This document shows positions 51,491-52,078 of a stretch of 52,078 bases of DNA, one piece after another. Source of the DNA: an uncultured Anaerolineae bacterium (GTDB lineage Bacteria > Chloroflexota > Anaerolineae > J036 > Brachytrichaceae); NCBI GenBank assembly GCA_937927775.1, contig CALBEF010000013.1:1-52078 (forward strand), in the 5' to 3' direction. A program made the position numbers and the translations under genes. Position 1 is the first letter of the stretch, and each line of letters begins with the position of its first letter. The notes under the pieces were generated by a model, which worked only from the letters and a program-made list of their open reading frames with translations, did no database searches and was not told where the DNA came from.

Positions 51491-52078
51491 TCATCTTGAG
51501 AACACCAGGAAGAACACAACCAGCACAACGGCAGCGATCAGGCCGGAGAGCAGGTAGTTCTGCACCTGGCCGCTCTGCAACTCGCGGCCCTCGCGGCCAA
51601 TGTTGCGCACCGTGTTGCCGATGAAGTCCGAGATGCCGGTGACCACCACGCGGTCGAAGGTCCTGAACCAGCCGGCCACCACGCTGCCGGCGCGATAGCC
51701 GCCTTCCAGCACCGCGTCGATCACGCCCTTATCCACCAGCCGGCTGTAGTTGTCGGCTGCCCATTGCATCGGGCGGATGAAGATAGCGCGGTACAGTTCG
51801 TCGAAGTACCAGCGGTTGTGGAGGAAAGTGAACAGGCCGCCCAGCTTCTCGACCGGGTCGGTCTGGCCGGCTTGCAGGGGCCGGCGCCAATACACCACGT
51901 AGCCCAGGCCGAGACCAATCGCCACCACCGCCAGCGAGAACAGCACCGGAACCAGACTGAATGGAATCGTCGGTTCCTTTTCAACCAGGCCGGACATCAG
52001 GAAATTCTTCAGCCAGTACGCTCCATCGCCCAGAATGGCGCCGAACAACGGGAAGTCCTTTGGCACATTGATGAAGCC
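51491..52078 (-). CDS. nuoL: NADH-quinone oxidoreductase subunit L, C-terminal part
   Basis: The last 195 residues of NuoL; the gene continues beyond the window edge (the frame is open to base 52078). Present are a late membrane helix (VPVLFSLAVVAIGLGLGYVVYW), the lateral-helix region beginning YFDELYRAIFIRPMQWAADN, and the final helix (LSGLIAAVVLVVFFLVFSR) preceded by LQSGQVQNY. The stretch from YFDELY to QSG counts 80 residues, about 30 more than in Thermus Nqo12 as I recall it, with an internal near-repeat. That length suits a complex with an extra antiporter subunit. Confidence 0.93.
   Translation of the reverse strand, partial: GFINVPKDFPLFGAILGDGAYWLKNFLMSGLVEKEPTIPFSLVPVLFSLAVVAIGLGLGYVVYWRRPLQAGQTDPVEKLGGLFTFLHNRWYFDELYRAIFIRPMQWAADNYSRLVDKGVIDAVLEGGYRAGSVVAGWFRTFDRVVVTGISDFIGNTVRNIGREGRELQSGQVQNYLLSGLIAAVVLVVFFLVFSR

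Overview
This is a gene-dense, GC-rich bacterial chromosome segment with no phage, plasmid, CRISPR or transposase signature. The gene set fits a Chloroflexota bacterium (Anaerolineae/Caldilineae-like): two nuoM copies in the complex I operon, an F-type ATPase membrane sector separated from the catalytic genes, DUF4058, a GH38 mannosidase, GlnRS beside GluRS, and intergenic heptamer tandem repeats. That placement is an inference from gene content, not from a marker gene.

Layout. 1-7.6 kb: a DUF418 membrane protein, a DUF4058 protein and a minus-strand sugar/sulfur group (Gfo/Idh/MocA dehydrogenase, sulfotransferase, sulfatase-fold hydrolase with a Thr nucleophile position, sugar isomerase-like TIM barrel). 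Two decayed gene tails lie beside the DUF4058 gene. An MntA/HepT toxin-antitoxin pair follows. 7.7-10.4 kb: GH38 alpha-mannosidase. 10.4-13.6 kb: a four-repeat Pho box, an orphan pstB, phoU, an OmpR-type regulator and a TauE/SafE permease. 13.6-21.5 kb: a long minus-strand arsenic/thiol-redox locus (arsR, permease, disulfide protein, ACR3, OsmC, then thioredoxin, CcdA, TauE, FmdE, ferredoxin, DUF169), with three copies of an ATTC-N8-GAAT operator at the three transcription units. 21.5-28.8 kb: pstSCAB with its own Pho box, divergent from a PhnD-like lipoprotein, a histidine kinase and a NarL-type regulator. 28.8-29.3 kb: palindromic repeats, then a promoter and a structured leader with a small Met-containing ORF and a terminator before metG. 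29.3-43.2 kb: metG, a ThuA-like protein, a membrane-anchored GAF-HTH protein, GNAT, a membrane-anchored extracellular protein, purine nucleoside phosphorylase, gltX, ndk, a TPR protein, an RNA methyltransferase and glnS. 43.2-52.1 kb: on the minus strand, nuoL (partial), nuoM, an MNT-HEPN toxin-antitoxin pair, a second nuoM, nuoN, atpZ/I, atpB, atpE and an atpF-atpH fusion, closed by a strong hairpin terminator.

How they work together. The two Pho-box promoters have the same architecture and so define a phosphate regulon (PstSCAB uptake, a second PstB, PhoU, the response regulator). The ArsR operators tie arsenite efflux to a thiol-disulfide relay and to an FmdE/ferredoxin/DUF169 trio of unknown role, the best candidate here for an undescribed system. 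The nuo-atp block joins a complex I with a fourth antiporter-like subunit to the ATP synthase membrane sector in one transcriptional direction. Heptanucleotide tandem repeats sit at many gene borders and sometimes supply stop codons.
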